In this document: piece by piece, positions 33,547 to 45,052 of the stretch | How positions within the stretch are numbered: position 1 is the stretch's first letter | Layout: the number at the start of each line of letters is the position of its first letter | Source: Gnetum montanum | Taxonomy: Eukaryota > Streptophyta > Gnetopsida > Gnetales > Gnetaceae | DNA length: 64,000 nt | Assembly (NCBI GenBank): GCA_015680685.1 | Contig: MNCI01007565.1 | Span: forward strand, 394,356 to 458,355 | Direction: 5' to 3' | The notes under the pieces: model-generated | Told to the model about the DNA's origin: nothing | What the model saw: only the letters and a program-made list of their open reading frames with translations | The model's database searches: none | Program-made: the position numbers and the translations under genes

Positions 33547-33615
33547 CATTAGTAGATGGGAAAATCAAATTTTCTAACAACTGATGGGAATTTAGAAATT
33601 CCCATCAACTAATGA
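33547..33615. repeat. Nested hairpin sequence
   Basis: TGATGGGAATTT and AAATTCCCATCA form a perfect 12-bp inverted repeat with a 2-base loop at about 33580-33606. An outer arm CATTAGTAGATGGGAA (from about 33548) can instead pair with TTCCCATCAACTAATG, so two mutually exclusive hairpins are possible. Confidence 0.75.
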
Positions 33616-34136
33616 AAAAATTTCAAAAAAAGCTTCTCACCCATAATTATTAGTTTAAATTAAAAATGCACACAATTATTTTCAAAAATTTGAATTGACA
33701 CCTCAATAACAAGGGGAATAAAAATTTTGTCATTAAGCATGCATGTTCTAGAGTAGAACTAGGATGGATGACCTTTCGAGAAGTTTTGAGAAACGTGCAA
33801 GTTTTGTAAATGTAAAACAACTATAACTTTTAAATTTGGAGTCTATTTTCAAATAAACAAAAATTGATTCCAATAGATTTGAACCTTCCAAAATCAATGA
33901 AAATATTAGATTTTGCTTTTGGATTATAGAAAATTAGCATTTAATTCATTATTTCAAGTCTAAAAAATAATAAGGATTTAGTACTCAATAAGAAATCCAT
34001 GATAGTTTCAACTTCTTCTACAACTGACTGACAATTTTGAATCCCATAAAAAGGGCCATAGAAGCTAAGGATTCTCAACATACCTAATTTCTTCAATTTA
34101 CTAATGTTCAAAACTTGAAGAATAAATTGGAGAGAA
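33616..34136 (+). other. Spacer / leader of the chromovirus-like element
   Basis: AT-rich, without coding signal. ATCCCATAAAAAGGGCCATAG near 34042 looks TATA-like, about 95 bp before the gag ATG. No LTR boundary could be fixed. Confidence 0.4.
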
Positions 34137-35210
34137 ATGGAAGCTCAAGTCAATGACCAGATAAATACCCTTGAAGATCAAATTAATGAAATCAAGGGTG
34201 TTCAAGAAGAACTTCATCCCTTAAACTAGGGGTTCAAGATAGAGATGCAAAATATGTATGAGGAAATTAGGAAATTGTCCCAGAGTTCAAAGGATAAATG
34301 GTTAGATGTGCAAAGAAAGATGGATTCCTTTGTGGACTCCATCAAGCAATTAATCAACAATCTCATTCAACCTTCAAATCCTACCAATGGTCTACCTAGG
34401 AAACAACATCAAGATCAAGATCAACTTTCCTCCTAGGGACCCACACCAAACACAACCCCCACCTTCTAGTGGACAAAATACCAAAATCCCTCTTATAGGC
34501 CATAGAATTGAAACCGAAGGTGAGGCATATGGGAACTAGCTTAATCCACCTAGAGAATCATTGACACAAGTTCATGCTAAGAAAGTACAATTAGATCATT
34601 ATGATGGAGCACCTAGATCTAGTTTCAAGGCAAAGGATTGGCATGATACAATGAAAAACTACTTTGATATGTTGAATTTTTCAAGCCAAGAACATTTAGA
34701 AGTTATCTCCTCGTATTTAAGAGGACTTGTGACAACATGGTGGAATGGACTCAGATCTTAAGGTTTGATTACAAATTGGCTTAATTTTTGTCAATATTTT
34801 GAACAAAAATTTGTACCTAATTCGTTTCTCAAAAAGCACAAAATGAGATTTGATTCCTTAATATTGGAAAGGCGATTTGTAGTTGATTACTACAAGAAAT
34901 TTTGTGATGTTTCTCGGTATGTAAGTTACCAGGATGAGGGAGAATTAGCTTCAAAAGTTATTGGTGGACTACATGCTTAATTGTGTCCCCAAACACGAGC
35001 CAATAATCCTCAAACCATTGATGAATCAAATGAGATACAAGATACCCTTCAATAAGCAACTCTTCAACAAACTACCTTTCTACAAGCAACAATAGATGAA
35101 ACATCAACGAAAAAAGCTCGGTCAGGATCAGGATGTTTCATTTATGGCTAAGATCATGTCAAACAAGATTGTCCAAAATTTCAAGCAAAAATATAAAGGA
35201 CCAACCAAAT
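34137..35210 (+). pseudogene. Chromovirus-like gag
   Basis: It starts at ATG 34137 with a coiled-coil-like N-terminus (MEAQVNDQINTLEDQINEI), then a stop, then the same frame onward. The capsid core is FKAKDWHDTMKNYFDMLNF, SSYLRGLVTTWWNGLRS, then YFEQKFVPNSFLKKHKMRF. A CCHC-type knuckle is visible at about 35130-35175 as CFIYG*DHVKQDC, with its second Cys changed to Tyr and a stop inside. The WW-containing capsid and single knuckle fit chromoviruses and related gypsy lineages. Confidence 0.75.
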
Positions 35211-35299
35211 CAGGAATAAAAAACCCAACCCAAACATGAACAATGGAAAAATTCCAACAATCACCACAATTGTGAAGAAGATATCTGCATCAAATAAGT

Positions 35300-35690
35300 C
35301 AGGTTTGTGTAAATTTCAATTTGCTTTACTAATTTTTGAAGGTTCAATTAAAGGTAAATAAATTAAATTTTTGATTGATAATGGTGCCAGTGATAACTTT
35401 ATTTCTCCAAAGTTAATTAATTTATTGAAATTAAGTTTACCTTCCAAAAAAATTATCAAGATAGAACTTGTAGATGAAACAACCACGAGCAAGCATATTA
35501 GGTATAGAGAAATTAACTTTACCTTGCAAAACATATCTTTTGCTAATGAATTCTTTGAATTTGAACTAGGGAATGTTGATGTAATTTTAGGAATGTCTTT
35601 CCTACAAAAATTTGATATTACTGCCCACTTTGGAACTTAAATTTTAAAAGTCCCAATCATTGATGGAGTTAGGCTCTAAGGGGGGTAGGA
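35300..35690 (+). pseudogene. Chromovirus-like protease
   Basis: FLIDNGASDNFISPKLINLL at about 35370-35430 is the active-site loop, with DNG where DSG/DTG is usual. The flap and C-terminal motif GNVDVILGMSFLQKFD lies at about 35570-35620. The frame is open for 89 codons after one upstream stop. The Asn is a single-base change from Ser (AAT against AGT), so it may reflect decay. Confidence 0.75.
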
Positions 35691-35756
35691 ACAACAAAGC
35701 AAATTCATACGATAACTATTAAGCAAGCTAAAAGATTAGTCAAAAACGATGCTACA

Positions 35757-36810
35757 ATGTTGGTTGTCAAAGTAACCCAACTTCAAAGATCTTTAGGTAC
35801 TAAGATCCTGAAAGAGCTTAAGGAATATAAAGATTCAGTATTTGGTGAAACTAGAGAACTACCTCCAAAAAGAACCATCGAGCATGCCCTTGATATTTTT
35901 CCTCATATACAACCTATTTCAAAAGCTCCTTATAGATTTTCTACTTCTAAATTAAGAGAATTGAAAGTACAATTAGACCAATTATCAAAAACAGGGAAAA
36001 TTCAACCTAGTGTATCATCTTGGGGTGCACTAGACTTATTAGTTAAAAAGAAAGATGGTACACTAAGATTATGCATCAATTATAGAGCATTTAATAAAGT
36101 GATGATTAAAAATACTTATCCTTTTCCTGGGATCGATGATTTGTTTGATCAACTTACGAGTGCATGTTATTTTTGAAAGATTAATTTAAAATTAGGTTAT
36201 CACCAAATAAGGATCAAGGAGAAATTGAGAAAACTGCATTTAGATCTAGGTATGGATTACATGAATTTGTTGTGATGCCATTTGGATTAACTAATGCACT
36301 ACAACATTCATGTCATTAATGAATAATATTTTTCATAAATATCTTGATCAATTTTTTATAGTATTTATGGATGATATACTTATTTATTCTAAGTCAAGAG
36401 AAGAACATGTTAAACATTTGAAAATTACAATGGAAATTCTTAAAGAGCATTAGCTAAAAGCTAAATTAAGTAAATATGAACTCTTTAAGAAAGAAGTTTC
36501 ATACTTGGATCATATAGTTTCTAAGAAAGGATTGTAAGTAGATCCAGCAAAAATTAGTGTGATCTAGGATAAACCTTTTAAAAGATGTTACAGTGGTTCA
36601 TAGCTTCTTGGGTTTAGCTGATTTTTATTAATGTTTCATTAAAGATTATTCTACCTTGGTAGCCCCATTGACTGACCTTTTGTAGGAGAAACGTGTGTTC
36701 AAGTTTGATGAAAAATGTAGGAAAGCTTTTCTCAGATTAAAGATGCTACTTACAATAGCACCTATTCTAAGAATTTCATATGAAGAATTACCATTTGGAA
36801 TATCCATGGA
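35757..36810 (+). pseudogene. Chromovirus-like RT, cut at the start of RNase H
   Basis: [38 protein letters not shown] and [10 protein letters not shown] lead to the catalytic FMDD at 36364-36375 in VFMDDILIYSKSREEHVKHL, a typical chromovirus RT. Frameshifts occur at about 36180, 36220 and 36300, and later stops break the thumb. The connection ends RISYEELPFGISMD, where the RNase H catalytic Asp begins. Exactly there (36810/36811) LTR A interrupts the frame. The remaining RNase H and integrase of this element are not found in the window. Confidence 0.85.
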
Positions 36811-37763
36811 TGATGAGCGGCGAGGTACCCCTACACTCAACCATATGAATCACTAAGTGTTCATGCACAATTTTGTCAAATTCTAAGGACTCTATGTCTT
36901 CCGGTGCATTGGTCGTCTAGGAAGTGAATCTTAATCTAAGGTCATTTGTTATCTTTCCAATTATACTTTTGAAGCATAATGGTATGGTTAAGAGTAATTG
37001 AGGCATATAATTTTTTATCCTTTTGTGTTTTATGGTTTTGGTGCTTGAAGGGATAAGTAAAGTAATTTGATAGCTAATTTAATCTAACTAACTGGCCTCT
37101 AACTAATCTTGACATAAGCATATGTTCCCATTTTCTATACACATCTTAAACCCACGTATCCACTACTAGGTTACCAAGCATTATGCTACTGGGTGCACCA
37201 AGTAATAATGCTACTGGGATTACCAAGTGAAGACATGCTTACACTCAGAGCAATTGTACTTATGTGCTTAGTCTATTTAGCTTATTTGGCTTAATTAGCT
37301 TAATTAATGGAAAACACTGAATGAATAGCTCAAAACATTAAATGCATGAATGCAAGATCTAAACTATTCAGAATGCTACAAGGTTTATCAAGAAGCTTTT
37401 CTTTATTGCCGTACACACTATTGTGCTTAAGTACAATAATGATCAAATAAAGATCCATACACTCAATGACTCCTACTATGGGCACTCCGAAAAATTTTCT
37501 AACTCTCAAATGGGAAAACTACAAGAGCTCTTCTACTACTATAATAATACATGCAATAAATGTAGCTGGTGGGCTCGTATTTAAAGGAAAAAGAAGACCT
37601 TGCATCGATGAGGCCATGTTGATGCATGAAATGATGCATTGATGGGGTCAAGTTGATGGGGCCCAGTTAATGAGGCCAAGTTGATGGGGCCAAGTTGATG
37701 AAGCCTAGTCGATGGGGCCAAGTTGATGAAGCCTTGTCGATGTAGCCAAACTGTGACTCATCA
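36811..37763 (-). repeat. LTR A (3' LTR of E2)
   Basis: Family ends TGATGAGCGG at 36811 and GACTCATCA at 37763. It has the shared ACTCAACCATATGAAT block and the GCAAGGTTTATC...TTTATTGCCGTACAC block near 37378-37426. A minus-strand TTTAAATA box lies at 37585-37578. U3 beyond it is a GATGGGGCC array (37605-37755). The flank 36806-36810 (ATGGA) would be the target duplication, but the partner LTR was not found. Confidence 0.85.
37605..37755. repeat. LTR A U3 array, GATGGGGCC type
   Basis: About nine units of (A/T)GTTGATGGGGCCA-like sequence at about 13-18 bp intervals, filling almost all of U3 between the TATA-like box and the LTR end. GGGGCCC and TCGATGGGGCC give partial self-complementarity. 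Confidence 0.8.
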
Positions 37764-38007
37764 TACTTGCATGACTGAATGAAAACTCATCCTCGATTTC
37801 TTTTACAAAATTTGGAATGTATGAGATTATTGAATGACTCTTAACATAACAAAACAAACTAACTTGATAAAAAAACTAAATGCCTGAGTGTACGGATCAA
37901 CAAATTATAGAATTTTGGTGTCCATGAAACAAAAATTGAACACCATGAATTGACTTTGTAAAATTTGGATAATACATCCTTTGATGACTTGAAGACAATG
38001 GAGAAGA
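37764..38007 (-). other. E2 3' untranslated region
   Basis: It holds a weak polypurine tract against LTR A (minus CATGCAAGTA). A block at about 37912-37945 is conserved with E3 (51797-51830) and E6 (63467-63500), with shared words AATT(A/T/G)GTGT(T/C)CATGA and GAACACC. Confidence 0.6.
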
Positions 38008-41000
38008 TCAAACAATCCCATGCGATGGTGGCTCTTGAGGCTCTGAAGGACCTTCACTGGCTTCAGGCATATGCGGCAGTTCAAGCAGTTATGGTTGTTC
38101 TCCTGTAGTTGCAACTTCTAGTGATAGATAGAAAGCATCTAATAATGCTTTCATTTTTTCCTTCTTGCTCTGGGAATCATTTAGAGTCCATGCAACATCT
38201 CCAATGTGGGCTAGAATGGGGATATCCCATGGATAGGACATCATGGGAAACATATCCTTAACATTGATAAACTAGGAAGTAAATTGTTTGTGCTTGATGT
38301 CGAATGCTATGAATACGTCTTTTAGCTCTTGGTAATCATTCATCCTCTTGGCCAAGTCCTAGGCGATAGATCTTTGGTCTATGAATCACACGTGGAGAAC
38401 TTGAGTTTAGCATTTGCAATCTCAAGCTTTTGCTTGGTGTCTTTTTGATGCTTAAGCTTGGCCTTGTACAACAAGTATGAGTTGGCCACTTATTTTTCTA
38501 ATTCTGACTATAGCCATCTAACAGTCAACATTGCCAAGTTTGCATAGTGGAGGTTGGGCAACTCCATGTATTTTGTCATTTCTTCTATCTACAACTCGTT
38601 CAAGTGGATCTTTGCTTTGATGTAGGCATCAATCCCATCAATGATGGGTTGCCATACCTCTCTTCTGTGTTGGAGTTGTTGGAGGGTCTCATTAACTTTT
38701 TCCTTAGCCAATTGAATGTGTTTCTCATTGATTTCCTTCTGCAAGCCAACCTGGTCTCTATAGCGATCTTTGACTCTTTGAAATTTGAGAGCCTCATTTT
38801 TCTAGGCTGTGATCTCAATGGTAGACTTCTGGCATAAGGCTTAAAATTCCTCCATCAATAGATTTTAATTCTCTGTGGCCAATGTTCTAAACTTAGCATT
38901 CACCCTGGCAAGCTGCTCCTACTGTTGATGGATAATTTCTTGCATTTTTTGTTGTTGCATATCAACATTATGTAGGCAATGATTTTCTGTGGTCAATGAT
39001 TTATTCTCCTAGTGCATCTAAACCAAGTCCTTCTAAGATAAATATGTCTTTTCTTTTGCTATGGATTGATTGAAGATGGCCATCACCGCTTCCTCCTCAG
39101 CCTTGTTGAATCATTCTTAAAGCTATTAGAAAGATTCATCTTTAGTTATTGTTGGGCTGAGAAGCACAAGATCAGTAAAGTAGGCATGCAATTTGGAAAT
39201 CTCCATGGCTAAGCATTGGTTTTGTGCTTGAGCCATTTCAAGTTGTCCCTCCAAAATGCTGCACTTGCTCCTTACTTCTAGAAGCTCTGATTGGGTTGCA
39301 ATGATGTTATCTGGAAGATCAAAGATATTCAAAATTAGTTACTTGGTTCCTACTAGTTGATCTAGCAATTCTTTATGTTGAGCTGCATTTAATCTCCCAC
39401 TGACTATGCCTATAGATGTCTACATATCTTGAAGTGTAATTATGTCTGGTATAGATGTTGTGCATTAAGTGCTTTAGCAACTCGGTTAGTGACTACCTCA
39501 GCAGATGTCTCCTCCCTCTAGTGCTACATCACCAGTACAGTTGCCCCCTCACCCTCCTCCAAGCACACTGAAAAGGAAGTGGCATTCCCAAAGATCTTTA
39601 GGAATAGATGGTATTGTAATAAGGACATCATCACTTCTCGAGCACTAGGATTCGATCTCATAGGCAACTACATTCGCTAGGTAGAGAATATCACCCTACC
39701 TCTCTCCATCTGACTAATTGTTCAAGCCTCCTCATTAAGGTGACTCATTGTTGGTCGATATGTAGATGGATTGCCACCACTTGTTTATGCACACTATTCT
39801 TGCTCACATAGGATCTGTTCTTAGATTTCACACAAGCACTCAATGGCTGCACAAGCCTTTGACATTATTTTTTGAGTGGGTGGTGAAGATGGTAGTTGTT
39901 GTTCCCCTTCTTTGATGGTGGTAGGTGTCTTATCTTTCATCATTTGGGACCAAGAAGCTACAGGATCATGGTAGATTGTATCATTAACATAGTAGATGAT
40001 CCCTACCCTTTTGCAAAGTTTCTTGATGAGGCATAGAAAGGGCAGGGTTTTCCTTCCATGTTCATTCTCCTTGAAATGTTTCTCAATCTCTAAGTAAATC
40101 AGCTATGGAAGGTTTGCTAAAAATCTCCTACTTAGAGTGGTGCATGCTTGGGCAAAAAAGCCAATCACCTTACTAGGTGATGAAATGTCATTTGGGGCAA
40201 CTGCGATATCGCGTAAGTGATATTGCGTGCCCAGACGCGATATTGCGTCTTTCTTTGCGATATCTTGTACGTGATATCGCAGCCCGCCGTAATGTCTATA
40301 AATAAGAGGCAACTCTCCCTCATTTCAAACAATAGAGTTAGATTGTAGCTAGACTTTGGCAGTTTTATCCCTCCAGAGTTAGAATGTTTTCCAGTGTATG
40401 CCCGCAGTGTGGTGAATGTAATTGTACGACATTCTTATTCGAGTGTGACGTACTTGGACAAGCACATGACCGGAAATAAAGATCGAGATTACTTCATCAT
40501 TGCAACATTCACTTAGTTTAATTGTTTAATTATTTAATTGTTATTGTTATTTACTACTTTCCTAGTTAATACTCTCTCACCCTTAAACTCATGTTAGAAC
40601 GTGGAATGAGTACGACTTGATTATGAGCATTTAAGTGTGACTACTTGGTAACCTAGTAGCGTACCTAGGATTTGCACTTGGTAATCCCAGTGGTAGTCAT
40701 GCACGAAGTCTTAGATGTGTACGGATAATCAAGGAACGAATCCTCATCGCACTTAGGCTAGATTGGATTCTCTTACCATTTCTCTCCTAGATTAGTAAAC
40801 ATTACTTTCCATTGCTTTCAGGAGTAGCATTAGATTAGGAACCATATCATACACCTCACTCTGGACTAAACCATACGTGACAAAGATAATACTAGTCTAG
40901 GTGGGAAGACAGTGAACTGCGACCTAAGGCTAACTATCTAGATGCCACAACTAGTCCATTTGCGGAGTTTGACCAAATCACGTGTGTAACACTCGTATTC

Positions 41001-41731
41001 ATATGGTTGAGTGTAGGGGTACCTCGCCACTCATCACTAGGCATCATCATTAGATTAAGGTGATAGGCCATGATTTTGAAATAGACACATTTTGCTAGTG
41101 TTAGCACACCGAACTTCTTGTAGTTGATCCTATAACACAATAGGGTCCACTCCTTGGCTTTAGGATCAACCTGTGTCAACAACTTTATCAATTATGTTCC
41201 TATGGCAGGAAACCTAAGCACTTGTGCAATTGCTTTAGCTGAATAAGACACTTGGATGTCCTTGATCTTTACGATAGAGCTAGCCTTTTGTTATTCCAAA
41301 AGAGGTATGTCTCTCCCATGTACCACTCCTCACTGGAAGTGATAATTTGCCACACAAGAGAGGTTTGTAGTTGTGTCTTAACTTCTACTAGGGTATGTTT
41401 CAAAAATGGGCCTAAATTCAATTCTTGGAGAACTAAGTGTTGGATGTTGTGAGGCCCGATGGTGTCAAGGAAAGATTGTGTTAATGTGACTTCAAGTCTT
41501 GGTGCTAGTTTTGGTACTTTCCCACTTTGTGATTATTTTGAGGCTACCTCTACTTTAGGAATCTATCCAACAGATTCCACTTCAGGCTCCTCTCAAAGAG
41601 ATCCCATTACATGGGTTGCCACCAATTCTTCTTAGGCCTAATCCTAGCCCCTTCCCATTATTAATCATTTTTCTTTTGGTTGGGATGGTCCTACTTCCTA
41701 TGAATGCTTTTCCTTTGGTGTCATCTATCAT
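38008..41731 (-). pseudogene. E2 accessory ORF downstream of integrase
   Basis: From ATG 41731 to the stop at 38008, about 950 codons once solo LTR B and one target copy are discounted. It lies in the same sense as pol, between integrase and the 3' LTR. Visible segments are NIQHLVLQELNLGPFLKHTL, TSSEEWYMGETYLFWNNKR, VDPKAKEWTLLCYRINYKKF, then after the solo LTR VIGFFAQACTTLSRRFLANL and LPFLCLIKKLCKRVGI. A long coiled-coil part follows (SELLEVRSKCSILEGQLEMA; ETRLACRRKSMRNTFNWLRK). It ends in a Pro/Glu-rich tail near EPPSHGIV. The KKLCKRVGI region resembles the 'putative plant transposon protein' family in pattern only. No transmembrane segment typical of Athila env-like proteins is evident. 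Many frameshifts and stops. Confidence 0.55.
40178..41036 (+). repeat. Solo LTR B with target duplication
   Basis: A complete family LTR, starting TGATGAAATG and ending CACTCATCA, flanked on both sides by CTAGG (40173-40177 and 41037-41041), with no internal sequence. This is the product of recombination between the two LTRs of one insertion. TATAAATA lies at 40297-40304, and the U3 before it (40195-40285) is a GATATC-type array. It sits inside the E2 accessory ORF, whose frame resumes across it, so B is younger than E2. Confidence 0.95.
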
Positions 41732-43040
41732 CACAACACATCCACAGATTAGTAGATGTAATGTATAACTTAAAATTCTTGGATACCTTTTCCTTTAGTC
41801 GGTTATACTTTGACTAAGGTTGGACCATGGTAGACTAAATATATTGTTAATTAATAACTTATTAATTAATTAGTTATTTAGTTACTAATTATTCATTGTG
41901 ACTGTTACCAGAGCTTGTTGGAAAGGTTTAACTCTTCTATCTTTGATGTTTGACAATTGATTTTCTAGTTAAACCTTTATAGGATTTAGAGAAATGGTGA
42001 AAAAAGTTTTGTCAAAAATGGAACATTTGTGGCCCCGATGACTGAGAGCTTAGCTTCGGTAGCTATAGGATCAAAGAATGAATTGATTTGGGCAAACGGT
42101 TGGAAGGTTATGGACTTGGGAAGGTCTTGGGCTCTGCAAAATGGCAAAAACTCCCCCTGTGTTATGAAGAAAATGGTAAAAATAGCAAAGTGTTTGACAA
42201 TATTTATAGTATTTTTCTCATGCATCGATGGGGCCTAGTTAACGAGGCCCCATCAATGGGTTTGACTAAGTCAACTAACCCTAGTCAACGTAGCTATTAA
42301 CCATCATTAACTTTATTTGACTTTTCCAAAACTTTGAAAATACAAGGAGTTTTTGAGTAAAATTAGAGTCAAATGAAAGCTCGAAAAATGACAATTGGAA
42401 TGAAAATAGTAGAATAGGGAATTGGAGCTCAAAAAATTGAGAAATTAGGAAAAATAATGTAGAGAATGAATGTTATAAGATTGGATAGGAGCACAGAGCG
42501 GGATGCATAATGAGCTGCATGAAAGCTATGATTGCAACACTGTAAAGGGTAATGGGTTTAATGTTCCAACCAAAAGATATGTAAGTAGGTCCTCCCCATA
42601 GTAGGCACATGCCTAATTTTCCCTTACGTAACTTCAACTAAGGAGCCCATGGACTCCACAGGTGACTAATGGTAAGGAAGGTTAAGAACCCACCTAGAAG
42701 GATCTACTTAAAAATTCAAGCACATCCAACCAAATCAAGGCATCAAAAACATGGACACTCATAGTAAGGTGAATTATGAGTAACAACGATGGATGACAGA
42801 GAAGGTGGAATGGATTCTTGAGTCAAGGTCATAAGAAGCCCCTTGTGGATTGCATGTTTAAAATGACTGAGGAAGATCCATCCTTAGCGTAGACCAAAAC
42901 CAACCACTTCTAGTGACTTTGCATCACCACTCCAAGATTGATCAACCCCCTTGAGACACAAGGGTATTCCCACAAAACAACCACCATTCCAAAAGAAGAT
43001 AAAAGAGAGATAAGAAGTGAGACAGGGCCTTAGTTTGAGG
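41732..43040 (-). other. E2 integrase-accessory ORF spacer with inserted DNA
   Basis: About 1.2 kb longer than the corresponding part of E3 (about 51960-52190). Near 42205-42260 it contains a TATTTATAG box followed by CATCGATGGGGCCTAGTTAA and CGAGGCCCCATCAATGG, the same word type as the LTR A array. This suggests a further LTR fragment. The plus frame at 42029-42238 has no recognised motif. Confidence 0.4.
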
Positions 43041-43814
43041 GGACCTTTAGGCATGGGTAACATGTCTTTCTAGTCCCATAACTAATGCTTGTAGTCTATT
43101 TATTTGTCTAAGGGGTGTGCTTTGAATTTCCATCCTTGTTTTTTTTCCTTTTTGAATGGGAACCACACCATGCAAAGACATTATTTAAATTCCTTTGATT
43201 GGATGATATGGAATAGTAAGAATTCAATGGAAACACCCAAGCACTCAAGTAAGTAGAAGAGTACAAAGAGTATTGAGTCCTCTTGAAGTCACATCCTATT
43301 CAAACCTTTGAATCTTTTCCAATTCCAAAAACCACCAAGGTCATCGGCTAATTAAATGTTTACTTAATGGAAGGGACCTCAGATTTCCAAAACAAGGAAA
43401 ACCATAGATTTGGTGGATGGGTGGATGTCATGAACTCACTACCTGTAACCATGAAAAAGAAACCAAGATTGAGTTATCAGTATAAAAATTCAAAAATAGA
43501 AACCAAACATTAGTAAACAAACATTAAACACAAAACACCATTAGTAGCAACCATGGCAACTCACGTCCTATTGGAAATAAAGCATGTTTTATTAGCAAAG
43601 TTTGAAAATCACATTTAAACAAAGTAAAATATATAAAAAAGTGTAAAATATCTAAGAAGGATCCAAATGTACTAACAATGGTGTAAAACAAATAAAGATG
43701 TAAAAATAGGATAAATTTGAAAATCAAAAAGGTGTAAAATTAAATAATTTGCAAAAATAAAAAATGTGGAAAAAAGTAGAAAAATTAAGGAGTTTTATGG
43801 ATAATTAGCACAGA
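43041..43814 (-). other. E2 post-integrase spacer shared with E3
   Basis: Collinear with E3 52190-52880: both contain TTAGGCATGGGTAACATGTC, AAGGGGTGTGCTTTGAATT and AACCACACCATGCAAAGAC. Noncoding. Confidence 0.7.
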
Positions 43815-44760
43815 TGGCCATCCCCCTAATGACTGAGTTGGAAGGAGGAGATCCAAATAATTGAATGTGGTTGTCTATCTATTGAGGTATTTATTGCACT
43901 AGCTTGCTTGGGCTCATGAAAAAGCTTTACTTTTTGGATGCTGACTAATTGCCTTTTGTTAGGGCTATTAGGTTTGTATATGGTCATGGCCCTAGAAGGA
44001 AAGGTTTTAGCAAATATGTAAGATCCCTCCCACAATGTTTGGAATTTTGTCTTCTGAGGTACATGTGTGAGGTTCCAATAGAGAACCTTATTGCCCAATT
44101 GGAATTTTACTTTCCTTATCCTCAGGTCATGCAGTGCCTTGTGCACTTCATTCAAAGATAGGGCCACTAGTTGATTTTTGTCAAGCATGTTTAGGTTGAG
44201 TAATAGTTCTCTTTGGATTGGATTGGGAGCATTGGCAGTTTCCCGTACACTATCTTATAGGGAGAGTAGCTAATAGAAAGTTTTCATGTTGAGCGGTAGG
44301 CCCGTAGGGCATCATTGAGTTTTGTGCTCCAATCCTTCCTATATTTGCTTATGGTTCTTGTTAAAATTTTAGTAATCTCCCTATTGGTGACTTCTGCTTG
44401 ACCGTTGGCTTGGGGCTGGTAAGGTGTTGTTAATTTATGGTTGACCCCCAAGCATTGCATTAACTTGTGAAAAGGTGACACCTATGAAATGGGTTCCATT
44501 GTTAGAAATTAGTGCAGGTGGCATACCAAACTTGTTTACAACATTTTGTTATATAAATCGGGAAGCAGTGGATGATGTACAATTGGTGATGGTTGCTGCC
44601 TCTACTCATTTGGTACAATAGTCAACTACTACTATAATATATGCCATGCACCTCCTTGCATAGTGGCCTCCACAAGGACCTTCATGAGCATCTTGGAGAG
44701 TGCATAATTGATCCACATCAGGCACACACTAGCAAACCATACCATTGATGCATACTTTGT
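43815..44760 (-). pseudogene. E2 integrase with internal deletion
   Basis: The core shows LISNNGTHF (Asn for the catalytic Asp) and a NGQAEVTNREITKILTRTIS stretch carrying the conserved Glu. The C-terminal domain includes KVLYWNLTHVPQKTKFQTLW and IYKPNSPNKRQLVS, closely parallel to E3. The zinc finger keeps HEGPCGGHY, but the sequence jumps straight to YIIVVVDYCTK, so about 200 bp with the two Cys and the first part of the core is deleted. Other frameshifts occur. It would be inactive. Confidence 0.75.
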
Positions 44761-45052
44761 AAAGACGTCCATTGATTTTTATGAAGTATTTGGCCCAATG
44801 AAGAAATTGTTATTTCTTTCTAAAGTTAATATCTTATGGAATCTCATGAGTGAGAAGATAAGTGAGGATGTCATCGTACCAATTTGGTTTTGTGGGCATT
44901 TGTTCATTTATTGCAGTAGTAAAGAGGAGTTCATCTAGGAATTGATTAGAGATTAGACTCCCCTCCTCTTTGTTGTCCCATCTTAATCAAGAGAGATGGT
45001 CAATGATCACATTCTCAGTCCCCTTCTGATCTACCATCATGATATCAAATTT

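Noticed and set aside
42029-42300. Plus-strand frames of about 70 codons
   Set aside because: They lie in E2 spacer DNA next to an LTR-like word; no homology or conserved start.
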